64,000 nucleotides of DNA from Streptomyces corallincola. GTDB lineage: Bacteria > Actinomycetota > Actinomycetes > Streptomycetales > Streptomycetaceae. A model generated the notes under the pieces. The model was given only the letters and a program-made list of their open reading frames with translations, was not told where the DNA came from and did not search any database. Position numbers and translations under genes: made by a program. Positions within the stretch are counted from its first letter, which is position 1. Each line of letters opens with the position of its first letter. Below are positions 8,624-15,960 of the stretch, piece after piece. Location of the stretch: positions 62,001 through 126,000 of the forward strand of contig NZ_JAHRXF010000006.1 of NCBI RefSeq assembly GCF_019104725.1, in the 5' to 3' direction.

Positions 8624-9460
8624 ATGACCCAGCCCGTCCGTCCGCCGCGCCGCCCGCGTTTCGATCTGCGCGCCACCACCCTGTACTTCACGCTCGCGGC
8701 CCTCGCCCTGGTGGCGGCCGGACTCCTCGCCCGCACGGCCGCCGCAGCCGCCGAACGGCGTCCGGTGTGGGCGGTGTCCGTCGCCCTGATCGCCTCGGCG
8801 GTCGCTCTGCGCTCCCTGCGCGGGCGGCGTCGGCGCACCTCCGCCACGAGATACGCCCGCCGGGCCGCCGCCGCCCTCGCGGCGGGCGCCCGCACGGCGG
8901 CCGACGACCTGGACCGGACGGTACCCGCCCTCGCCGTACCAACCGCCGTGCCGCTGAACGCCGTTGAGGTGCCCGCCGTCACCGCCGTCCTGCCGGACCC
9001 GGAGCCCGTCCCCGCGCTTGACTGGGAGGATCTGGACGCCGACGCGTTCGAGGAGGCCATAGCCGGGCTGTGCGAGCGGGACGGCTGCCGGGAGGTCGAG
9101 GTCGTCGGTGGAGCGGGTGACCTCGGCGCGGACGTGCTCGGGCTCGCCCCGGACGGGCGGCGGATCGTCGTGCAGTGCAAGCGCTACGCGGCGGACCACA
9201 AGGTCGGCTCCCAGGACCTCCAGCGCTTCGGCGGTACCTGCTTCACCGTGCACGCCGCCGACACCGCCGTCCTCGTCACCACCAGCGAGTTCACCGCCCC
9301 GGCGCTGGACTACGCCGCCCAGTGCGGGATTCTCTGCTTCGACGGCCGGGACCTGCGCGCCTGGCACGAGGGCAGCGGACCGGCCCCCTGGGACGCGGTG
9401 CCGGAGGGCGAAGGCGCCGTACAGGACGGCACGTACGTGCGGCCCGTCGCCGAAGCCTGA
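8624..9460 (+). CDS. Membrane-anchored Mrr-like restriction endonuclease
   Basis: 278 residues with RBS GGAAGG at 8612-8617. Two hydrophobic segments at about residues 21-40 and 48-64 suggest anchoring to the inner face of the membrane. The C-terminal half is a PD-(D/E)xK domain of the Mrr_cat type: FEEAIAGLCERDGC, then GADVLG (catalytic Asp) and VVQCKRY (the QxK half-motif). Proteins of this family cut modified or foreign DNA. Membrane-tethered versions are common in Streptomyces and their role is unclear. No methylase accompanies it, consistent with a type IV-like or non-defence role. Confidence 0.85.
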   Translation: MTQPVRPPRRPRFDLRATTLYFTLAALALVAAGLLARTAAAAAERRPVWAVSVALIASAVALRSLRGRRRRTSATRYARRAAAALAAGARTAADDLDRTVPALAVPTAVPLNAVEVPAVTAVLPDPEPVPALDWEDLDADAFEEAIAGLCERDGCREVEVVGGAGDLGADVLGLAPDGRRIVVQCKRYAADHKVGSQDLQRFGGTCFTVHAADTAVLVTTSEFTAPALDYAAQCGILCFDGRDLRAWHEGSGPAPWDAVPEGEGAVQDGTYVRPVAEA

Positions 9461-9548
9461 CCCCGGCCGGGACCCCAGTCCCGTCATGCCGTCGGCGCGC
9501 AGGCCCCCGGCGCCTCCCGCTCACCGCCCCGCATCCGCCCCCCGGCGC

Positions 9549-9773
9549 TCACATCCGGCTCTCCGTCTCCCACCGCTCCGGTCCCAGCCCGCGCCAGTCG
9601 ATCAGCGGCGAGTCCGCCACGTCCTCCGGTTCCAGATCCAGGCCCGCCCGGCGCAGGAACTCCACCAGATCGCGGACATTGTGCGCGAGGCCCAGGATCT
9701 CGCCGTTCACCCGGACCCGGCGACCACCGGTCGGGGACGGAAGCTGCACGGTGACGGGACGTTTGCCGGACAT
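9549..9773 (-). CDS. Small conserved hypothetical protein (74 aa)
   Basis: The ATG at 9773 (MSGKRPVTVQLPSPTGG) has a G-rich RBS just upstream (GGGGG). Upstream in-frame codons would only add an Arg/Pro-rich leader. The sequence is acidic towards the C-terminus (LDLEPEDVADSPLIDWRG), with no membrane segment and no recognisable domain. It faces the Mrr-like gene and lies back to back with the SRPBCC gene at 9887. Balanced composition and periodic third-position GC support coding. Confidence 0.65.
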   Translation of the reverse strand: MSGKRPVTVQLPSPTGGRRVRVNGEILGLAHNVRDLVEFLRRAGLDLEPEDVADSPLIDWRGLGPERWETESRM

Positions 9774-9886
9774 GCCCCCAGGATCGGCCGCGCGGCCCGC
9801 CCCCGCACGTGGAGCGCGGTTCGGCCGGTGCCGTGGGGGCACCCGACGTGGTGACCGTGGAGACAGGTGACTTCCAGGAGGCGGCC

Positions 9887-10381
9887 GTGGCGGTTCGGCA
9901 TCGGATGATCAAGGCCGTTCCGGCCCGCGTGTGGGAGGTGCTGAGCGATCCGCGCCGTTACGCGGACTGGGTCGTCGGCACCGCGAAGTCCCGCCCCCGC
10001 GCCGGACAGTGGCCGCAGAAGGGCGCCTCGCTGGCCTACGAGATCCGGCTCGGCCCCCTCCGCGTCGCCAACGAAACGGTCGTACGGCGCTTCCGCGAGG
10101 GTTCCGTCCTGGAGCTGGAGGCCCACGCGGGCGCCCTCGGCACCGCCCGAATCTCCATCGAGGTACGGGAGTGGGGCGAACACAGCCTCGTCATCGTGGA
10201 CGAGCACCCGTTGCGGGGTGCCGGGGGCGCCCTGCACAACGTGGGGTTCGAGGCCCTGATCCAGCTCCGGCACCGCGCCATGCTGGCCCGGCTCGCCGAG
10301 GTCTGCGAAGCTCCGGCCGACGAGGCGTCCGCGCCGCGCTCCCACCGGGGCGCGCCCGGCCCGGGAGCCTCCCGCGCGTGA
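9887..10381 (+). CDS. SRPBCC (polyketide cyclase/START-like) protein
   Basis: 164 residues from a GTG with a strong AGGAGG at 9876-9881, five bases away; this decides the start over earlier in-frame codons. The fold signature is visible: an N-terminal strand (VRHRMIKAVPARVWEVLSDPRRYADWVVG), then alternating strands, and a long C-terminal helix (FEALIQLRHRAMLARLAEV). The family binds hydrophobic ligands, but the ligand here is unknown. The last about 20 residues are low-complexity. Confidence 0.8.
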   Translation: MAVRHRMIKAVPARVWEVLSDPRRYADWVVGTAKSRPRAGQWPQKGASLAYEIRLGPLRVANETVVRRFREGSVLELEAHAGALGTARISIEVREWGEHSLVIVDEHPLRGAGGALHNVGFEALIQLRHRAMLARLAEVCEAPADEASAPRSHRGAPGPGASRA

Positions 10382-10666
10382 AGCGGGGTCCGCAGGTCGC
10401 GTGCGGGACCAACGCGGCCCGCGCCGCGCGGCCCGGCCAGGCCGCGCGGACCCGCAACCCCCCCTCGCCCCGCCGCTGCCCCGCCGGGGCCTCCCCGACC
10501 GGCCGCGCGCTCGGGTGCCGCCCGCCGGGAGTCACCCCGGCTCCCTCTCCACGCGTCACCCGTACGGCACGCTCACGGCGGCCCACGCCGGGTACCCGCG
10601 TCACCGTACGAGAGGCGGGTCGTCCGCGACGTGCGGGATCGCCCGGCGTGCGAGAGGGAGCGCGGA

Positions 10667-11143
10667 ATGAGCGACCAGAACGGCCACCGGGACGGACCCG
10701 ACCAGGCGCACCGGCGCCCCGAAGGGGTGGATGACACCACGGTGGAGGCGCTGGGCGCGCTCTCCAAGGCGCTGGAGACCACCGAGCGGGCGCGCGGCCA
10801 CCTCTACGCCTTCCACCAGCTCACCGGCGGCGCCGACCGGGAACTGGACCGTGCCGTCCGGCTGCTCCACGAGGCGGGACACCACACGTGGGCCGACCGC
10901 CTGCGCTCCGAGATCGTCGGCCGCAACGTCATCCCCGGCCACTGGACCTACCAGATCGTCGAGGCGTACAACCGCACGTACTACCGCCCCTTCCAGGACT
11001 TCGAGCGGGCCGCCCTCACGGCGCTCGCCGACGGCCGCGACCACCTCTACGAGGCCGAGTTGAAGGAGGCCCGCCGCACCGTCGGGCACCCCGACCACAC
11101 CGCGCTCCCGCCGGGGCCGGGGGCGCCTCCGCAGGAAACGTGA
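10667..11143 (+). CDS. Conserved hypothetical protein (158 aa)
   Basis: The start ATG (MSDQNGHRDGPD) has AGGGAG at 10655-10660. The protein is soluble, highly charged and mostly helical in appearance, with a His/Arg-rich core (HLYAFHQLTGGADRELDRAVRLL, then GHWTYQIVEAYNRTYYRPFQDFE). No known catalytic motif. It precedes the DUF2945 gene by 31 bp and could be cotranscribed with it. The function is not recognised. Confidence 0.7.
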   Translation: MSDQNGHRDGPDQAHRRPEGVDDTTVEALGALSKALETTERARGHLYAFHQLTGGADRELDRAVRLLHEAGHHTWADRLRSEIVGRNVIPGHWTYQIVEAYNRTYYRPFQDFERAALTALADGRDHLYEAELKEARRTVGHPDHTALPPGPGAPPQET

Positions 11144-11174
11144 AGTACCGCTCAGGAAAAGGGAGTTGAGCGCG

Positions 11175-11411
11175 ATGGGTGAGAAGAAGAAGGGCGCCGC
11201 GTCCGGTAAGCGGCTCGCCAAGGGGGACGAGGTGACCTGGAAGAGTCACGGCAGCACTGCAGAGGGCGAGGTCGAACGCAGGATCACCGGGCGGACCGAG
11301 GCCGCCGGGCGGACGGTGGACGCCTCACCGGACGACCCGCAGTACGAGGTCCGCAGCGAGAAGTCCGGCCGCACCGCCGTCCACAAGCGGTCCGCGCTCC
11401 GGCGGAAGTGA
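11175..11411 (+). CDS. DUF2945 (hypervirulence-associated TUDOR-like) protein
   Basis: 78 residues, small and strongly basic, beginning MGEKKKGAASGKRLAKGDEVTWKS. The pattern KGDxVxWxSHGS...GxVxRRIT, ending DDPQYEVRSEKSGRTAVHKRSALRR, is the DUF2945 fold (SH3/tudor-like). Function is unknown; the basic N-terminus suggests nucleic-acid contact. It lies in tandem after the hypothetical gene at 10667 and converges with the DUF1206 gene. Confidence 0.85.
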   Translation: MGEKKKGAASGKRLAKGDEVTWKSHGSTAEGEVERRITGRTEAAGRTVDASPDDPQYEVRSEKSGRTAVHKRSALRRK

Positions 11412-11424
11412 ACTCCGCCGGAGG

Positions 11425-12270
11425 TCAGACCTCGCGCCAGCGGGCGTTGCACCACGAGAACACACCGAACGCGGCCAGACCCAGCGCGATCAGGGCGAGC
11501 AGCCAGGGCCCGGCGGGCAGGTCGCGGAAGGAGCGCAGGGTGTCGTCCATGCCGGTGGCCTTGTCCGGGTCGAGCCGTACGGCGGCGACCACCGCGAACA
11601 CCCCGGCCGTGGCGAACACCAGCCCACGGGCCGTACCGCCCGCGACCCCGAAGACGTCCGTGAACCGCTGGGCGGCGGGGGACATCGAGCCGGTGCGCAG
11701 ATGCTTGCGGAACTTGCGGAGTATCGCGCGGACCGCGATCCAGCCGCCCGCCACCACCACGCCGACACCGGCGACCGCGACGAGCCACTGCCCGGCCGGC
11801 CACTTCATCACCATCGCCGTCACGTCGTGCGTCTGCCGGTCCGAGGAGCCGCTGCCGCTGCCTTTGTCACCGGCCGCGAACGACAGCACGGAGTACGACA
11901 CGAAGGCGTAGAACACGCAACGGGCGGCGGCCATCGCGCGCTTCGACGCCTTTCCGCCGTCCTCTCCGGCGCTGCCGAAGAGTGCCTCCGACAGTCGCCA
12001 CAGCGCCATCCCGGCGAGCGCGAGGCCCACCGCCCAGAGCAGCACCGCGCCGAACGGCTTCTCGGCCAGTTCACCGAGGGCGCCGCCCCGGTCCGCCTGT
12101 TTGCCGCCGGAGTCGCCCCCGAAGGCCATCTGGAGGGCGATGACGCCGACCAGGACGTATATCAGGCCGCGTGCCGCGAATCCCGCGCGGGCCGCCGCCG
12201 ACACCGCCGTACTGTCGGCCGCGCGCCTGGCCTGTCCGCTGCCCGTCCGTGCCATCGACTGTGCGTTCAT
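11425..12270 (-). CDS. DUF1206 integral membrane protein
   Basis: 281 residues from the ATG at 12270 (MNAQSMARTG). Six hydrophobic segments arranged as three pairs of a repeated module can be read, beginning FAARGLIYVLVGVIALQMAF and ending LLALIALGLAAFGVFSWC. The repeat form GxxARGLVF/GLIYVLVG is the DUF1206 signature. Function is unknown; the family is common in actinobacteria and cyanobacteria. It is transcribed alone and convergent with the DUF2945 gene. Confidence 0.85.
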   Translation of the reverse strand: MNAQSMARTGSGQARRAADSTAVSAAARAGFAARGLIYVLVGVIALQMAFGGDSGGKQADRGGALGELAEKPFGAVLLWAVGLALAGMALWRLSEALFGSAGEDGGKASKRAMAAARCVFYAFVSYSVLSFAAGDKGSGSGSSDRQTHDVTAMVMKWPAGQWLVAVAGVGVVVAGGWIAVRAILRKFRKHLRTGSMSPAAQRFTDVFGVAGGTARGLVFATAGVFAVVAAVRLDPDKATGMDDTLRSFRDLPAGPWLLALIALGLAAFGVFSWCNARWREV

Positions 12271-12487
12271 ATCAGCCCGGTGCCCCTGAACCCGGCGCCG
12301 ACACCTGTGCGCACGCATGGGCCCGCCGTGTCCCCGCCGGGGCCGCACAGGAGCGGCCGGGCCGTTTCCGGGTACCCGCGCACGCGAGGTGAGTACGGCT
12401 GCTCATGCCGTGACCGCCCGGACGCGCGACCGTGGAGCCGTGGGCGAGGGCCCACGGCGATCGACCCAACAGACTCGGAGGACGGAC

Positions 12488-12829
12488 ATGGCGGACACCG
12501 GCGGAACGCACACCACGGCGGGCACGGCGATACGGGGGTGGCTGCTGAACCCGGTGGCGCTGGCCTACCTGGCGCTGGTGGCCGTCGTCCTGGTGTGGGT
12601 CGGCGTGGACACCCTGTTCGTCGCGCACGAGGACGCGAGCTTCGCGGGTATCTGGGCGTTCGTCGTCACCGGGCCCACCTCCTGGCTGTTCGTCGCGCTG
12701 CCGGACCCGCTTCCGGTTGTCGGGCTCGTCATCGGCGCGCTGGTGCAGGCCGCCGCGCTCGGCGCGCTGTACCGGTGGCTGCACGGCCGGTCGGTCCGCC
12801 AGCACCGCACGGGCCCGCACGGCGCCTGA
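12488..12829 (+). CDS. Small membrane protein, SCO4225-like
   Basis: 113 residues. The ATG at 12488 follows GGAGGACG at about 12478. Three hydrophobic segments are visible (LAYLALVAVVLVWVGVDTLF; IWAFVVTGPTSWLFVAL; VVGLVIGALVQAAALGALY). The motif DTLFVAHEDASFAGIWAF matches my memory of a small Streptomyces membrane family. No function is known. It converges with the CAP gene. Confidence 0.7.
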   Translation: MADTGGTHTTAGTAIRGWLLNPVALAYLALVAVVLVWVGVDTLFVAHEDASFAGIWAFVVTGPTSWLFVALPDPLPVVGLVIGALVQAAALGALYRWLHGRSVRQHRTGPHGA

Positions 12830-12868
12830 CCGGCGGGGCTGGGACGGAGGGGAGTCCGACGACAGGCC

Positions 12869-13717
12869 CTAGCGTGCGGTGCCGAAGTCCTGCGTCCAGT
12901 AGTCGCCCGGCTGGGACAGGCCGACGCCGATCTCGCGGAACGAGCAGTTGAGGATGTTGGCCCGGTGGCCGGAGCTGGCCATCCAGCCCGCCATCACCTG
13001 CTCCGGGGTGGAGTAGCCGTAGGCGACGTTCTCGCCGTAGGCGCTCCAGGTGTACCCGGCGGCGGTGATGCGGGCGCCCGGGTCGGAGCCGTCCGAGCCG
13101 GTGTGGGACATCGTCGCGTGGGACGCCATGTCGGCGCTGTGCTCCTGTGCCGCCTCGGTGAGTTCCGCGTTCAGCGTCAGCGCCGGGCAACCCACCTTCG
13201 CCCGCTCGGAGTTGACCAGCGACACGATCCGCGCGGCGAACCCGGAGGCGGAGTCGGCGGTGGCGGTCGCGGTGGCCTCCGGGGTGGCGGCCGGGGCGCT
13301 CGGGGAGGGGAGCGTCACCGAGGCGGACACCTCGGCGCGCGGGACGGTGCCGTGCGAGGGGATGGAGCGAGGCGACGGCACGGACGTGGCCTTCGGGCCG
13401 TGCTGCCGGGGGTGGGAGGGGTGGTGCCGGTACTTCGGCGGGGTGGTGCTCGGGCGGTGGCCCGGCGTGGCGCTCGACGGGCGCGGGGACGCGGAGGCGG
13501 TGGTGGCACCCGCGTAGGGGCGGATCAGCCGGTTCGACCCGCTCAGGTCGCCGGTGAGCCGGGCGGCGTCCGCCGGGTGCGTCGTACCCCGGCTCCACGG
13601 CACGCCGTTCCCCCAGTCCACGCAGGCCACGGCGGCGGTCGGGATGCCGACCGCGCCCACCGCGACGGCGGCTATGACCATCCGCCGGTAGTGCTGCTGC
13701 TTGCGATGCTTCGCCAT
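12869..13717 (-). CDS. Secreted CAP-domain protein
   Basis: 282 residues from the ATG at 13717, with GGTGAGG nine bases upstream. A basic N-terminus plus a hydrophobic stretch (MVIAAVAVGAVGIPTAAVA) forms a signal peptide or anchor. A Pro/Ser/Thr-rich linker follows to about residue 150. The C-terminal CAP/SCP domain (about 157-282) carries LVNSERAKVGCPAL, the cavity His in HSADMASHATMSHTG, GENVAYGY and GHRANILNCSFREIG. Bacterial CAP proteins act outside the cell in wall-related or unknown roles. It is a paralogue of the CAP domain fused to the sigma factor at 15961, and the two genes flank nadK. Confidence 0.9.
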   Translation of the reverse strand: MAKHRKQQHYRRMVIAAVAVGAVGIPTAAVACVDWGNGVPWSRGTTHPADAARLTGDLSGSNRLIRPYAGATTASASPRPSSATPGHRPSTTPPKYRHHPSHPRQHGPKATSVPSPRSIPSHGTVPRAEVSASVTLPSPSAPAATPEATATATADSASGFAARIVSLVNSERAKVGCPALTLNAELTEAAQEHSADMASHATMSHTGSDGSDPGARITAAGYTWSAYGENVAYGYSTPEQVMAGWMASSGHRANILNCSFREIGVGLSQPGDYWTQDFGTAR

Positions 13718-14010
13718 GCGTGACCTCACCGGTAGTCGCCGCCGGGCACGCCGCTCGCACGTCGGACCCCACGGTGGCTCCGCGCCTGAACCGCGGAGAC
13801 CGCCTGCGGTTCGTCATTCTTGGAAAGGTGCCCCGCGCCACGCAAAGGGCCTACGTACTATCCCGCTTCGTAGACCATCGGCGCCCGATTCGGCGGTGCG
13901 CGGGTACCGTCGCCCCGGTCGGCGTACGGGGCGGTTCGCTGTCGTCCCGTCAGGAGCCGCCGGGCGCACGGCGAAGCGGGTGCGGGCAGGGCCGGGGCGG
14001 CGGGGGAGTG

Positions 14011-14034
14011 GTGCGGGACGGCACAGTCCCGCAC
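14011..14034 (-). terminator. Hairpin downstream of nadK
   Basis: GTGCGGGAC, six-base loop, GTCCCGCAC: a perfect 9-bp stem about 145 bases past the nadK stop. There is no strong T-run, as is usual in Streptomyces. Confidence 0.5.
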
Positions 14035-14125
14035 CAAGACGGACAAATCATCTTTATGATCCACACGCTCGTCTACTAAGCGACCCGAACAGGTACGTGC
14101 GGGCGCGTGACGCACGTCACGGAAC

Positions 14126-14157
14126 CAACCGCTCCGAGACGGCGTCCGGAGCGGTTC
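14126..14157 (-). terminator. Hairpin just after nadK
   Basis: AACCGCTCC at 14127 pairs with GGAGCGGTT ending 14156 (loop about 12 bases), 22 bases past the nadK stop. A plausible first terminator for nadK. Confidence 0.5.
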
Positions 14158-14178
14158 CGCGGTGCCGGGCGGCCCGGC

Positions 14179-15249
14179 TCAGGCGTGTTCGGGTGTGTCC
14201 GTCACCAGCGGCAGCGCGAGGTGGGCCAGGTCGGGGGGCGGCGGCGAACTCAGAGCCCACAGGGGGGCCGCCTCGCCGTCCGCGACGGCCGCGGGCGCGT
14301 CCGTCAGGTTCATCCGCTCGCGCAGCCGCCCGTAGAAGTCCATCGGCCCGAGCCGTACCGCCTTCAGCTTGCGCGGGGCCGCGTACACCCCGATCCAGTC
14401 GCCGGGGTTCAGCACCCCGCGCACCTGCCCGTCGATGCTGACGGCCGCCCGCCCCGAGCGCTCCAGCACCCGCAGCCCGATCGGCTCGTCCGGCGCGGCC
14501 ACCACCGACCGGTTGAACGCCATGTGCGGCGCCACCGGCGTGAACACCAGCCCTTCCACACGCGGCGAGACCACCGGCCCGCCCGCCGCGAAGCTGTACG
14601 CGGTCGAACCGGTCGGGGTGGCCACCATCAGCGCGTCGGCCGAGTACGACGCCAGCAGGCGGCCCGCGAGATAGACGCCGACCGACACCTGGCGGTCACG
14701 GGCCAGCTTCTCCAGCACCACGTCGTTGAGCGCCGTCACGTTCAGCGCCACGCCCCAGTCGTCGCCCTTCGCGCAGTCCCCGCGCACGGCGGGCGGCGGC
14801 AGCATGGGACCGCGCCCGTAGCGCACCATCGCCTCCATCTCCTCCGGCACCTCAAGGAGGCGCGAGGCGCGCATGGTGAGCAGCATGCGGTGCTCGACGT
14901 TGATCTCGCCGTCCCGCACGGCGTCCAGCGCCGCACGCACGCAGGTCGCGGGCACCTCGGTGAGGAAGCCGACCCGGCCCAGGTCCACGCCCAGCACCAG
15001 GGCGTCGTTCTCGGCGGCGAGCCGGGCCCCGCGCAGGAACGTGCCGTCCCCGCCGAGGGTGACGATGAGGTCCGGGTCGGCGGCGGCGGACAGTTCCTCG
15101 CGCGCGCTGTGCCGGGCGCCCTCCTGCCACACGTCGATGTCGGCGCAGCCCACGGAGTGCTCGGCGCACCACTCACGCACGGCCCGTGCCGCGGCCACCG
15201 CCTCCGGGCGACCTCCGTGCACGACCAGCCCGATCCGCTCCACCGTCAT
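14179..15249 (-). CDS. nadK: NAD kinase
   Basis: Phosphorylates NAD to NADP with ATP or polyphosphate in the cytoplasm. 356 residues from the ATG at 15249, with an AGGCGG-type RBS. LVTLGGDGTFLRGA-like sequence (IVTLGGDGTFLRG near residue 65) is the GGDG motif, GVDLGRVGFLTEV is the second conserved block, and VATPTGSTAYSFAAGGP (near 205) is the NAD-binding block. The Pro/Ala-rich C-terminal tail (about 40 residues) is longer than in many homologues. Streptomyces usually carry two NAD kinases; this one is not in the classical recN neighbourhood, so it may be the secondary copy. It is flanked by CAP-domain genes with no obvious metabolic link. Confidence 0.92.
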   Translation of the reverse strand: MTVERIGLVVHGGRPEAVAAARAVREWCAEHSVGCADIDVWQEGARHSAREELSAAADPDLIVTLGGDGTFLRGARLAAENDALVLGVDLGRVGFLTEVPATCVRAALDAVRDGEINVEHRMLLTMRASRLLEVPEEMEAMVRYGRGPMLPPPAVRGDCAKGDDWGVALNVTALNDVVLEKLARDRQVSVGVYLAGRLLASYSADALMVATPTGSTAYSFAAGGPVVSPRVEGLVFTPVAPHMAFNRSVVAAPDEPIGLRVLERSGRAAVSIDGQVRGVLNPGDWIGVYAAPRKLKAVRLGPMDFYGRLRERMNLTDAPAAVADGEAAPLWALSSPPPPDLAHLALPLVTDTPEHA

Positions 15250-15960
15250 ACCCGCCTCCCAGCCGGTCCGCCCGCGCCCGCCCACCGGGCCGCGCCGTCC
15301 GCACCACAGTCCATCCGTACCCCAGGCACGCCGCCCCCGCAGTCCGGGGGCGAGGGGGCGAGCATCGGATGCCCCGAGGGGCCGTGGACCAAAACGCCGC
15401 CCCGGCCCACCGGTGCCGGGGCCACGGGGGACGGCGCGGCGTACGAGGCGCAACGGGTCGGGGACGCGGGAGGCGGACCCGAGCGCATCGGCGGAACCCC
15501 GCGTGTCCGGCGTCGGCGTGGTGCTCACCCGCACTGTCCGGCCGGGTCCTTCGACCTCGGCGCCTTCAAGTGGACGTCGTTCCTCGCCCAGTTCGGCGTC
15601 GTCGCGGACGGCCGGATCGGCTGGGCCGGCCGTTCGTCCTCGGCGCTGCTGTGCCGGTGGCCGACCCGCCCGCTCGACATCGCCGCCGGACAGCGGCTCG
15701 GTTCGCGGAGGCGGAGGTGGAGGCGGCGGAAACCGAACGGGCCGCGCACGCGCGCCGCGAGCGCGAACATGTGAGGAAAACGTGAAGCCGCACGTCGTGT
15801 TGTGACACATCCCTCGCGCACCCCCCTTGTGGCCGTCCGGACGGTGCGGCCCGCTTTTCCTCGAACTAGTCTCCGAAGAACTGTTATCGGGGGCTCGCCA
15901 TGTGGTCTCCCAGGTGTCGGCCGGAGATGTACGAGGACTTCGAGGACAGGGACGCGAGAG
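15250..15960. other. 711-bp divergent region between nadK and the sigma/CAP gene
   Basis: No intact gene. Short stretches around 15545-15775 translate with protein-like composition in two different frames (FDLGAFKWTSFLAQFGVV, then ARFAEAEVEAAETERAAHAR). They lack a start and a conserved neighbour and may be a decayed gene. The AT-richer patch around 15850-15895 (GAACTAGTCTCC, GAACTGTTATCGG) is the likely promoter zone of the sigma gene. Confidence 0.4.

Larger units (their letters stand above)
13718..14178. other. 461-bp leader/intergenic region upstream of the CAP gene
   Basis: No gene is supported here. It holds two hairpins on the nadK side (listed separately). On the CAP side, an AT-richer patch (14035-14080) and GGATAGTACG (complement around 13855-13865) could be promoter sequence. 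I looked for a c-di-AMP (ydaO-type) riboswitch, which often precedes wall-enzyme genes in Streptomyces, and did not find its conserved blocks. Confidence 0.5.

Noticed and set aside
8624..9460. Restriction-modification or defence island
   Set aside because: Only one nuclease-like gene is present, without methylase, helicase or other defence partners; neighbours are ordinary genes.
13718..14178. c-di-AMP (ydaO-type) riboswitch before the CAP gene
   Set aside because: Such switches often precede wall-enzyme genes in Streptomyces, but the conserved sequence blocks were not found; only ordinary hairpins are present.
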